Source: CAIZWU01 sp942492905 (GTDB taxonomy: Bacteria > Verrucomicrobiota > Verrucomicrobiia > Verrucomicrobiales > V1-33). From it: a DNA stretch of 64,000 bases. Both the position numbers and the translations under genes were made by a program. A model generated the notes under the pieces. The model saw only the letters and a program-made list of their open reading frames with translations, searched no databases and was not told where the DNA came from. Every line of letters starts with the position of its first letter. Positions within the stretch are counted from its first letter, which is position 1. Shown piece by piece: positions 55,380 through 61,501 of this stretch. The stretch covers positions 4,216,001 to 4,280,000 of the forward strand of contig OW818657.1 of NCBI GenBank assembly GCA_942492905.1. Reading direction: 5' to 3'.

Positions 55380-55408
55380 AGCATATCCAGCCCAAGCGGG
55401 TTCTGCAA
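55380..55408 (-). promoter_or_regulatory. Promoter-like motif, copy 2
   Basis: Reading leftward: -35-like TTGCAG (55403-55408), 17-base spacer containing CTTGGG, -10-like TATGCT (55380-55385). Nearly the same 37-bp string occurs at 57502-57538. It would drive the 55307 gene. Confidence 0.5.
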
Positions 55409-55433
55409 GAAATTCAGGGAGGGGACGAGCGAT

Positions 55434-56075
55434 TCAACAGCCGCAGTCCGGATCAGGGGGCGGTTCGATGGCAGCCACATCGCGCTGAGCGGTCCGGCTG
55501 CAGAGGATGGCCGCATCGGCTGCGTCCTGCAAGGCGCTGGCGGTGATCTGTTCCACCATGGCGGTTTTTGCCAGTGCGTACTGATTCATGTCCGGCCACT
55601 CCTGATTTGCGAGGTTCCGCTTTAGTCCCTCGTAGCGGAGCCGGTCCCCGGCATTGCTCCTGAGATGGTTACGAAAGGCAAGCATCCGGGCCACCTCCAC
55701 ACATCCGGAAGAAAAGACGTGAACGTGAACATCCAACTCCGGAGTCCGCAGCATCCGATGCTGGAACCATTCCGGTTCCCGGACCCGCAGGACATACCCC
55801 GCAGCGAGCAAAGCAGGGAGATAGGCCGTTTCATCCCCTGAATCCTCCACCACAACCACGATGTCGATGATCGGCTTTGCTGCCAGTCCGGGTACGGAGG
55901 TGGAACCCACATGATCAACGCTGAGTGCCTTGAGGCCCAAGGCTTGCACGATGTGCCCGGCATGCTTCTGAAATTTGCCGGGCCAGAGAGGGTCATAATC
56001 CACCACGACAATCTCCCGTTTCTCGATTCCGCCAATTAACACGTCATTCATTGCAGTGGCGTACGTGTAGGCCAT
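55434..56075 (-). CDS. GrpB-family (UPF0157) protein
   Basis: 213 residues from ATG 56075 (or 56051, MNDVLIGGIEKRE). GrpB domain, a nucleotidyltransferase-like fold: IVVVDYDPLWPGKFQKHAGHI, signature VDHVGSTSVPGLAAKPIIDIVVVVED, LDVHVHVFSSGCVEVARMLAFRNHLR, and YALAKTAM. The C-terminal 35 residues after the domain are unusual (ending PPPDPDCGC) and may be read-through into former non-coding sequence. GrpB proteins are of unclear function, sometimes fused to CoaE. It starts only 25 bp after the preceding gene. Confidence 0.88.
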   Translation of the reverse strand: MAYTYATAMNDVLIGGIEKREIVVVDYDPLWPGKFQKHAGHIVQALGLKALSVDHVGSTSVPGLAAKPIIDIVVVVEDSGDETAYLPALLAAGYVLRVREPEWFQHRMLRTPELDVHVHVFSSGCVEVARMLAFRNHLRSNAGDRLRYEGLKRNLANQEWPDMNQYALAKTAMVEQITASALQDAADAAILCSRTAQRDVAAIEPPPDPDCGC

Positions 56076-56100
56076 CCACGGCGGGGGTGGAAGCCCGAAT

Positions 56101-56619
56101 TCAAATTTGGACGCTACCCGCCGTTGGATGAGCCGGCTCGCTTTGCTTTTCGATGAATGCCTTCGCGACTCCATTGGCGACTTCTCTTGGATCTGCCTTG
56201 TAGAGTTCTTGGAATCCAAACGGATAGCTTCCGGCCTGAATGTCCGCAAGCCCGTCATCCAGTGAATACCATTCCATCAGGAAGTCGGGATAATCATTCG
56301 TGTAGCAGAGTTCGGAAAGTCTGGAAACAATCGGCACGTAATCACTGCCCGTCTCCAAGATCGCATTCGCAAGGTGGACCGAGTAAATTCGAACGGCCTC
56401 ATCCTTCTGCGGCTCGCGAAGGCCCAATTCGGACTTCACCTTCGAAAAGTATTCTCGAAGCTCAAAAATTGAGTCATCTTCGTCAAATCCAGCAAGTATC
56501 CGCAGAGATTCTGAGTCCAGACCTGCAACCATTGAGTCAACGGCCCAGTCGACCACATCCTTCGTCTTCATCGTTCCCAGAACGTTCATTGCTAGCAAAG
56601 CTTCTGTGGGAATCTTCAT
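56101..56619 (-). CDS. Orphan cassette gene, soluble helical protein
   Basis: 172 residues, ATG 56619 lying 7 bp beyond the R' box of attC-like site 3, so it is the first gene after that site. Mostly helical and acidic: TKDVVDWAVDSMVAGLDSESLRILAGF, YSVHLANAILETGSDYVPIVSRLSELCYTND, DDGLADIQAGSYPFGFQELY. I recall similar uncharacterised proteins in integron cassettes and near toxin-immunity loci. Its own attC, expected after its stop, seems lost: the GrpB gene follows within 25 bp. Confidence 0.7.
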   Translation of the reverse strand: MKIPTEALLAMNVLGTMKTKDVVDWAVDSMVAGLDSESLRILAGFDEDDSIFELREYFSKVKSELGLREPQKDEAVRIYSVHLANAILETGSDYVPIVSRLSELCYTNDYPDFLMEWYSLDDGLADIQAGSYPFGFQELYKADPREVANGVAKAFIEKQSEPAHPTAGSVQI

Positions 56620-56625
56620 CTCTGC

Positions 56626-56718
56626 AGCGAACGTTTCGGATCAGGCGACGGCGAGGAGTGGACGTTGCTGACACGACAGACAGCCTTCGAGCCGTTGCCT
56701 GCATCCGTTTTGTTAGCC
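56626..56718 (-). repeat. attC-like recombination site 3 (best preserved)
   Basis: Minus strand, 93 bp: R'' GGCTAAC (56712-56718), AAAA spacer, L'' CGGATGCAGGCAACGGC, loop, L' GCCGTCGCCTGATCCG, AAA spacer, R' GTTCGCT (56626-56632). Arms pair over about 16 bp with a single unpaired G in L'', unpaired central spacers between R and L boxes, and a variable end loop, which together are the defining attC traits. The stop TAA of the TPR gene lies inside R''. Confidence 0.82.
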
Positions 56719-57375
56719 GTCGAGTTCCCCCAGCTTCCTCGGCAGGGGACGTTTGCCGTCGATGATCTGTTGGGTGACCTTCCTGACATTCTTCGATATC
56801 GAGTCAGATGGATCGATTCGCAATGCCTCATCAACGGCATTGAGAGCGGAAGGCGCATCGCCAGAGACAAGGTAAGCAAGCGCGAGATTCGCGTGCAAAC
56901 CGGCGTCGGAAGGATTGAGGTCAACGGCTACCTTGGCAGCGCGGAGTCCTTCGGAGCCTCGCCCCAGATTCAAGCACTCGAACATGTATTCTCTGGCCAC
57001 ATCGGGGTTCTTCGTCTGAATATCAAAAGCAAATTTGAAGGCATCGCATGCCGCAGGGGAGTCCCCGAGGGCTTGGTATCCCTTGCCGCAAATCCAGTGT
57101 GCACTCCAGTTGGAGGGTGAGTAGGTCGTCACAACTCCCAACAATGCGATCCCTCTGGCGATCTTAGTCTTAGCTGCGCCGTCGATACGCTTCTGCTCCA
57201 CCCCATGAAGTATCAGATAAGGGTTAATCAGGTCGCATCCCTCCTGATAGAACCTGTTGTGTTCGTCATCGTTCGAGATAGTCGGCAACGGTGCGGAGTC
57301 AACGGGCTTGGAACAACCGAGCAATGACGACATCAGGGCGAGGAGTCGTGCAATCATGGAGAGTTGGCGCTTCAT
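56713..57375 (-). CDS. TPR-repeat lipoprotein (cassette gene)
   Basis: 220 residues from ATG 57375. A lipoprotein signal (IARLLALMSSLLGCSKP) has its lipobox cysteine near residue 21. The mature part holds tetratricopeptide-like helices: WICGKGYQALGDSPAACDAFKFAFDI, AAKVAVDLNPSDAGLHANLALAYLVSGDAPSALNAVDEALRIDPSD. TPRs mediate protein contacts. The gene begins 9 bp after GTTAGCC and its TAA stop is inside GGCTAAC; the two ends are complementary, as expected for a mobile cassette whose circular form has paired R boxes. Confidence 0.8.
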   Translation of the reverse strand: MKRQLSMIARLLALMSSLLGCSKPVDSAPLPTISNDDEHNRFYQEGCDLINPYLILHGVEQKRIDGAAKTKIARGIALLGVVTTYSPSNWSAHWICGKGYQALGDSPAACDAFKFAFDIQTKNPDVAREYMFECLNLGRGSEGLRAAKVAVDLNPSDAGLHANLALAYLVSGDAPSALNAVDEALRIDPSDSISKNVRKVTQQIIDGKRPLPRKLGELDG

Positions 57376-57394
57376 TGGTTCGGCTAACAGGCTA

Positions 57395-57420
57395 ATATCC
57401 CACCAGATCTGGTGGGATAT
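57395..57420. repeat. 26-bp perfect palindrome
   Basis: Two 13-base arms (ATATCCCACCAGA and its complement) meeting at AGATCT, no loop. It lies 7 bp outside the GTTAGCC core that starts the TPR cassette. It could be an operator for a dimeric regulator or part of the site at the head of the array. Confidence 0.75.
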
Positions 57421-57501
57421 CCATTTGGGGATGCGGCATATTTGCGCGGTTGCGTGGGAGTTAAGTGTTTCAATCCCAATGATTTTTGGGGATAACAAAA
57501 C

Positions 57502-57529
57502 AGCATATCCGACCCAACCGGAGTTGCAA
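57502..57529 (-). promoter_or_regulatory. Promoter-like motif, copy 1
   Basis: Reading leftward: -35-like TTGCAA (57524-57529), 16-base spacer with GGTTGGGTCGGA, -10-like TATGCT (57502-57507). It points into the cassette array, about 130 bp ahead of the TPR lipoprotein ATG. The string recurs at 55380-55416 with few differences, including the flanking AATTTC. Confidence 0.55.
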
Positions 57530-57763
57530 GGAATTTCAATGATTACCAGGCTGGCCGGACTGTTTGGTTGTCGATATTTTTTGATGGCAGAGGATGGCGT
57601 TTTCTGAATTTTCGAGGAATGAAACGGAGGTTCAACGATCGTGGGGCTGGCATGCCTGGCTTGAAGGGGATAAAGGGGAATGGCAGGCGGGGACTGGTGG
57701 TTTTAGGAGGAGGGGAACCGGGGCCCTGCTACTCGGCGGGAGCCTCGTCCACCGCTTCGAAAC

Positions 57764-58105
57764 CTAACGCGTGAGCCAGGCGCGGCCTTGGGGGGTGAGA
57801 CTGTATTTCTGGAGGCGGCTGGTGGGTTTGTCAGGGAGGGTGCGGGCAATGAGACCGGCGGCGAAGGCGGGCTGGAGGTAGGTCTAAAGAAAGGTGGGCC
57901 GATGCACCAGGGCCAGCGCCTGCATGAGGGTTCCGGCGGATTGCTCCGTTTCTCCCAGCACGCCGGGAAGCCGTCCGACTTGTCCGGTGACTTGTCCGGT
58001 ATCTTGTTCGGTGCCGGAGGCCTCGCGGAGCGCGGTGAGGATGGCGCAGGGCATGAATTCCACAAAGGCGGGGAGACCGCTCGTCCAGGAATCTACCTCG
58101 CCTCA
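57764..58105 (-). pseudogene. Fic-family protein gene, decayed C-terminal remnant
   Basis: The minus-strand frame ending at TAG 57764 reads SGLPAFVEFM, then DTGQVTGQVGRLPGVLGE, MQALALVHRPTFL, stop, TYLQPAFAAGLIARTLPDKP, TSRLQKYSLTPQGRAWL. This is the C-terminal winged-helix end of Fic/AMPylase-type proteins. An in-frame TAG at 57884-57886 replaces the Arg expected in FLRTYL, and the frame is closed at its upstream end near 58108, so the catalytic Fic domain is gone. A palindrome-rich block begins where the homology ends. Confidence 0.7.
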
Positions 58106-58485
58106 TTCCCTCAAGAGCCCGGCATTTTTCCCAGGGAAAACGCGCTTCTCCCACGTGAATTTTAAAATCTCCCTGGGAGCGTGGGAAAACAAAAAGGGAG
58201 ATTTTAGAATCCCCTTGGGGAAAGAATCCATCCCCCTGGGGAGTCACCCAAACAAAAAGGGGGATTTGTTTTTTCCCTTGGGAGAAACGCCGCTCCCCCT
58301 TTTTGTTCACCCCGCTCCCCAAGGGAAAACGCATTTTCCCCTGGGAAAAAATGTCCGGCACCATCGAAATTTCCTCCGTCCCCCTCCAAAACAGGCCGAT
58401 CCCATCGAAAAAGACCAGATTCCACCGCAACGACTCCGGAAAACCAGTGCTGGGAAATTCTGTCGGGACGGGCGGCGCGCGTCCC
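58106..58485. repeat. Block of short palindromes and inverted repeats
   Basis: Within about 240 bp (58125-58350) there are at least seven small palindromes of the type CCCCTTGGGG, CCCTTGGG or TCCCTGGGA, plus longer inverted pairs. AAAATCTCCC pairs with GGGAGATTTT about 20 bases away, and ACAAAAAGGGGGA pairs with TCCCCCTTTTTGT about 35 bases away. A unit of roughly 60 bp containing CAAAAAGGG is repeated imperfectly, the third time inverted. 58360-58485 is plain intergenic sequence. No protein is supported. Confidence 0.75.
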
Positions 58486-58881
58486 TCAGTCCTTGTTGTT
58501 GCCAACCGCCACCGGCTGTCCGCGTGCCGCCGCCCATTTCAAAATGGCGTCCAGCACCGGACAAAGTGTCTGCCCCCAGGGCGTCAGGCTATACTCGACT
58601 TTGGGGGGAATCACCGGATAGACCGTGCGGTGCACGATGCCATCCTTCTCCAGCTGGCGGAGTTGTTGGGCCAGCATCTTCTGGGTCACGGCAGGGATCG
58701 CCCGCTCCAGATCGGAAAACCGCTTCACCTGGCCCCCAAAGAGCTGGAAAAGGATCAGGAACTTCCAACGCCCCTCCAGCATCCGCAGGGCCTCCTCCAC
58801 TCCTTCGGCGGCGGTGACAGGGGTCCAGACCGGGGCTTCCGCGCTTGGTAAGTCACTTACTTTTTTGTGGGTTCTTGCCAT
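58486..58881 (-). CDS. HxlR-family transcriptional regulator
   Basis: 131 residues from ATG 58881 (MARTHKKVSDLP). Winged-helix domain of the HxlR type: EALRMLEGRWKFLILFQLFGGQVKRFSDLERAIPAVTQKMLAQQLRQLEKDGIVHRTVYPVIPPKVEYSLTPWG. Many HxlR proteins sense reactive electrophiles or redox state and act on the divergent neighbour. Here the divergent pair is an NTF2-like gene and an SDR oxidoreductase gene, 65 bp away, so those are the likely targets. Confidence 0.92.
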   Translation of the reverse strand: MARTHKKVSDLPSAEAPVWTPVTAAEGVEEALRMLEGRWKFLILFQLFGGQVKRFSDLERAIPAVTQKMLAQQLRQLEKDGIVHRTVYPVIPPKVEYSLTPWGQTLCPVLDAILKWAAARGQPVAVGNNKD

Positions 58882-58946
58882 TCCGTAAGGTGGTGATTCA
58901 TTGCCGGACAATCAACTCCGATTGCCAAACCCAAGTTCCCCCACCC

Positions 58947-59273
58947 ATGATTATGCCACCACCCCAGGTGCTCCTGGATTACTTTGCAGCCGCCAATGAG
59001 GGCCGCATTGACGATGCCGCGGTTTGTTTCGCTCCGGATGCTCTGGTGCATGATGAAAACAGCGACCACCAAGGCTCCGCCGCCATCCGCACGTGGATCG
59101 AAGACACCACGCTGAAGTATCGTCCCCAAGTGGAACTACACGGAATTGAAGCGGCGGACGGGGGTTTTGCCGCGACCGGCACCGTGTCAGGGGACTTTCC
59201 CGGCAGCCCGGTTCCGCTCCACTACTCCTTCACCGTCCGCGATGGCAAAATCACCCGCCTGATCATCTCATGA
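58947..59273 (+). CDS. NTF2-like (SnoaL-type) protein
   Basis: 108 residues from ATG 58947. Cone-shaped NTF2-like fold pattern: LLDYFAAANEGRIDDAAVCFAPDALVHDENSDHQGSAAIRTWIEDT, then FAATGTVSGDFPGSPVPLHYSFTVRDGKITRLIIS. Members bind or isomerise small molecules. The stop overlaps the ATG of the SDR gene (ATGA). The pair with an SDR enzyme and an HxlR regulator suggests an inducible detoxification or small-molecule conversion unit. Confidence 0.85.
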   Translation: MIMPPPQVLLDYFAAANEGRIDDAAVCFAPDALVHDENSDHQGSAAIRTWIEDTTLKYRPQVELHGIEAADGGFAATGTVSGDFPGSPVPLHYSFTVRDGKITRLIIS

Positions 59274-60067
59274 AAGCTCCTGCCTTCACCATCGACCCCA
59301 CCGAGTTCCAGGGAAAACGCGTGTTTGTCAGCGGGGGCACCAAGGGCGCAGGCGAAGCCATCGTCCGCAGACTTGCCACCGCCGGTGCCACGGTGATCAC
59401 CTCGGCCCGCTCCGCCCCGGAGGCGGCATTGCCCGCCCGTTTCATCCCAGCTGATCTGGCCACACCTGCGGGCGCGGAGGAAATCTCCCGCGCCATCCAT
59501 AGCGAATTTGGAGGCGTGGACATCCTGGTCCATAACCTCGGCGGATCGGGTGCTCCGGGAGGCGGTTTCGCCGCCCTGACCGATGAGATGTGGCTCAGCG
59601 AACTCAATCTCAATGTCCTCGCCGCCGTCCGGCTGGACCGCGCCCTCGTGCCCGGCATGATCGAACGCGCGCGCGGCGTGGTGATTCATATCTCGTCCAT
59701 CCAGCGGCAGCTGCCGCTCCCGGAATCGACCACCGCCTACGCCGCCGCCAAAGCGGCCCTCACCACCTACAGCAAAGCCCTATCCAAAGAGCTGGGCCCC
59801 AAAGGCGTCCGCGTCACCTCCGTTTCGCCCGGCTGGATCTACACCACGGCGGCGGAAGCCATGGTCCAACGCCTGGCCGAAAGCGGTGGCACGGATGAGG
59901 AGACGACCCGCCAGGGAATCCTGCATGCCCTCGGCGGCATCCCCATCGGCCGTCCGTCCCTGCCATGGGAAGTGGCGGAGCTGGTGGCCTTTCTGGCATC
60001 GGATCGGGCGGCCTCCATCCACGGCGCCGCATACGTCATCGATGGCGGCACCATTCCCACTGTTTAA
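59270..60067 (+). CDS. Short-chain dehydrogenase/reductase
   Basis: 265 residues, coupled by a 4-bp overlap to the NTF2-like gene. Rossmann NAD(P) motif VSGGTKGAGEAIVRRLATAG, NNAG-equivalent HNLGGSGAPGGGF, catalytic Ser in VIHISSIQRQLPLPESTTAYAAAKAAL with the YAAAK motif, and the C-terminal HGAAYVIDGGTIPTV. Substrate unknown; likely induced through the divergent HxlR regulator. Confidence 0.93.
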   Translation: MKAPAFTIDPTEFQGKRVFVSGGTKGAGEAIVRRLATAGATVITSARSAPEAALPARFIPADLATPAGAEEISRAIHSEFGGVDILVHNLGGSGAPGGGFAALTDEMWLSELNLNVLAAVRLDRALVPGMIERARGVVIHISSIQRQLPLPESTTAYAAAKAALTTYSKALSKELGPKGVRVTSVSPGWIYTTAAEAMVQRLAESGGTDEETTRQGILHALGGIPIGRPSLPWEVAELVAFLASDRAASIHGAAYVIDGGTIPTV

Positions 60068-60080
60068 CAAGGATGGGGAA

Positions 60081-60232
60081 GTTGAGAGCGGTTGGTTGAG
60101 AGTTGAGAGACGAATTCACAGCCCGTTGGAGGCACCACCGTCATCCCTCCAGCGAACGGACCATGTAAACCGCATCCCGATTTCAGCATCACGCTCTCGA
60201 CCCTCAACTCTCAACCCTCAACCCTCAACTCC
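60081..60232. repeat. Inverted arrays of a short GTTGAGRG repeat
   Basis: Left arm 60081-60110 carries three GTTGAGAG-type units, right arm 60195-60232 four or five units in the opposite orientation (CTCAACCC). The arms can pair across an 85-base loop. It occupies the gap between the SDR and the Dabb lipoprotein genes. Could be a terminator-like structure, a recombination scar or a dispersed intergenic repeat. Confidence 0.65.
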
Positions 60233-60246
60233 AAACAGCTACCCAA

Positions 60247-60660
60247 ATGACATCCCTATCATCCCTCTTCACCCGTCTCCTGCTGCTTATTTCCGCGCTC
60301 GCGCTGTTTTCCGGCTGCACGCTGACGCCCCGCCCCGCCCGGACCGCCGGCCAGTTGCATCAGGTCGGACTCGTCTGGCTGAAACAGCCAGGCCGTCAGG
60401 CCGACCAGCAGAAAGTGATCGATGCCATCCATGCCTTCGCCAAGGAAATCCCCGAAGTGACACACGCCTCCGTAGGCCGCACCGACGGCATCGGCGGTCC
60501 CTTTTCCGACACCAGTTACGACCTCTGCTTCATCCTCACTTTCGAAAACGAAGCCGCCCGCCTGCGTTACAATGAACATCCCACCCACCAGAAAGCCGCC
60601 CAGGAGGTTTTTCTCCCCCTGGCTAAAAAGCTCCTGTTTTACCGCTTCGACGGCGAATGA
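60247..60660 (+). CDS. Dabb-domain lipoprotein
   Basis: 137 residues. Lipoprotein signal LLLLISALALFSGCTLTP with lipobox FSGC. The mature part is a stress-responsive alpha/beta-barrel (Dabb) domain: GQLHQVGLVWLKQPGRQADQQKVIDAIHAFAKEIPEVTHASVGR, then SYDLCFILTFENEAARLRYNEHPTHQKAAQEVFLPLAKKLLFYRF. Dabb proteins form small dimers; membrane-anchored versions are of unknown function. Confidence 0.88.
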   Translation: MTSLSSLFTRLLLLISALALFSGCTLTPRPARTAGQLHQVGLVWLKQPGRQADQQKVIDAIHAFAKEIPEVTHASVGRTDGIGGPFSDTSYDLCFILTFENEAARLRYNEHPTHQKAAQEVFLPLAKKLLFYRFDGE

Positions 60661-60730
60661 GGCATGAATCCCGGGCCCCTGCGATTTCCATGGCCGCTCT
60701 TCGGGCATGAACCCAATACAGCACCGTGCC

Positions 60731-61368
60731 AAAACGCCCCAACGGGGCAAAATGTGATAGCCCGGGGCAACGCCCTGGGTCCGCCCCCCGAAAAACCCAA
60801 AGCCCTGAAAGGGCGAAACCTTCCTCAATCCCACACATAACGCTCGTCATACCCAACCCCGTATTTCCCCAAAAGCCGCCGGTATTCCTCCTGAAACGTC
60901 ACCTTCCGGTGATGCTCCGCCTGGTTGGCGATATACGCCTCCAAACCGGGCCGGTGCGCCGGGCTGATCGAAGAGATCCCGTAACCACCCTGCCAATGGA
61001 AATCCGCATAACGCGCCCCCTTTGTCTTCAGCCATTTCGACGATCCCGTTTTGACCTCCTGTACCAACTCCGACGGTGCGCAGGTGCGCGGGTGGGCGAT
61101 CAACAAATGAATGTGGTCCGCCACCGAACCCGCTTTGAGCAACGTGCCCTTTTGGATTTCCACAATCCCGCCCATGTAGGCATGAAGTTCATCCCGGATG
61201 TCATCCGCCAGCACCGCCTCCCGGTGCTTCGTGGAGAAGACCAGATGCACCAGGATTTGGGAGAGGGATTGCGGCATCGGGTTGCGCCCTTTCAGGGCTG
61301 AAAAAGGTTGGGGCTTCATAACCAAGGGCGTTGCCCTGGGCTATCGCATCATGCCCCGTAGGGGCCGG
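60731..61368 (-). mobile_element. Y1-transposase unit flanked by mirrored hairpins (REP-like element)
   Basis: Three hairpins precede the gene: GCCCCAACGGGGC (60736-60748), CCCGGGGCAACGCCCTGGG (60761-60779) and GCCCTGAAAGGGC (60802-60814). The same three follow it in reversed order: GCCCTTTCAGGGC (61286-61298), AAGGGCGTTGCCCT (61324-61337) and GCCCCGTAGGGGC (61353-61365). The element ends inside a truncated toxin gene. This matches IS200/IS605-like or RAYT units that use hairpins as recognition sites. Confidence 0.8.
60825..61277 (-). CDS. IS200/IS605-type Y1 (HUH) transposase / RAYT-like protein
   Basis: 150 residues from ATG 61277 (MPQSLSQILVHLVFSTKHRE). Y1 transposase features: VHLVFSTKHREAVL, the two-histidine motif SVADHIHLLIAHP (HxH), ELVQEVKTGSSKWLK, FHWQGGYGISSISPA, and the catalytic Tyr candidate in LEAYIANQAEHHRKVTFQEEY. 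Such enzymes cut and join single-stranded DNA at hairpins. The gene appears intact. Confidence 0.9.
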   Translation of the reverse strand: MPQSLSQILVHLVFSTKHREAVLADDIRDELHAYMGGIVEIQKGTLLKAGSVADHIHLLIAHPRTCAPSELVQEVKTGSSKWLKTKGARYADFHWQGGYGISSISPAHRPGLEAYIANQAEHHRKVTFQEEYRRLLGKYGVGYDERYVWD

Positions 61369-61500
61369 GAAACAGTTATCCAGCAGAATGTCGTTATCCA
61401 GCAGCACTTTCATGCCTTCAAATACTTGGCCCGCAGCGCATCCATGCGGGAATCAGGGGCGTCGCCCGGATTTTCAGATCGGATCAGGACTTGGAAGCCC
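61369..61500 (-). pseudogene. Truncated toxin-antitoxin pair (antitoxin 3' end + PIN toxin 5' end)
   Basis: The minus strand reads ELKGFQVLIRSENPGDAPDS then RMDALRAKYLKA and a stop whose TGA overlaps ATG 61413 (ATGA) of a second frame, MKVLLDNDILLDNCFPAP. The latter is the first beta strand of a PIN-domain ribonuclease (MKVLLDxNxLLD with the first catalytic Asp). The toxin is cut after about 18 codons by the hairpin end of the Y1 unit, and the antitoxin N-terminus is missing where the 340-residue gene begins. The rest of the toxin was not found at the other end of the unit. Confidence 0.6.
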
Positions 61501-61501
61501 T

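Larger units (their letters stand above)
57376..57763. other. Gene-free region upstream of the cassette array
   Basis: 388 bp without a credible gene. It holds the R'-like GTTAGCC at 57382-57388 (minus strand), a 26-bp perfect palindrome, and a promoter-like motif, all detailed separately. No integrase gene or fragment is visible here. Confidence 0.6.

Noticed and set aside
58106..58360. CRISPR-like repeat array
   Set aside because: Units vary in length and sequence, one is inverted, and there are no regular unique spacers or cas genes.
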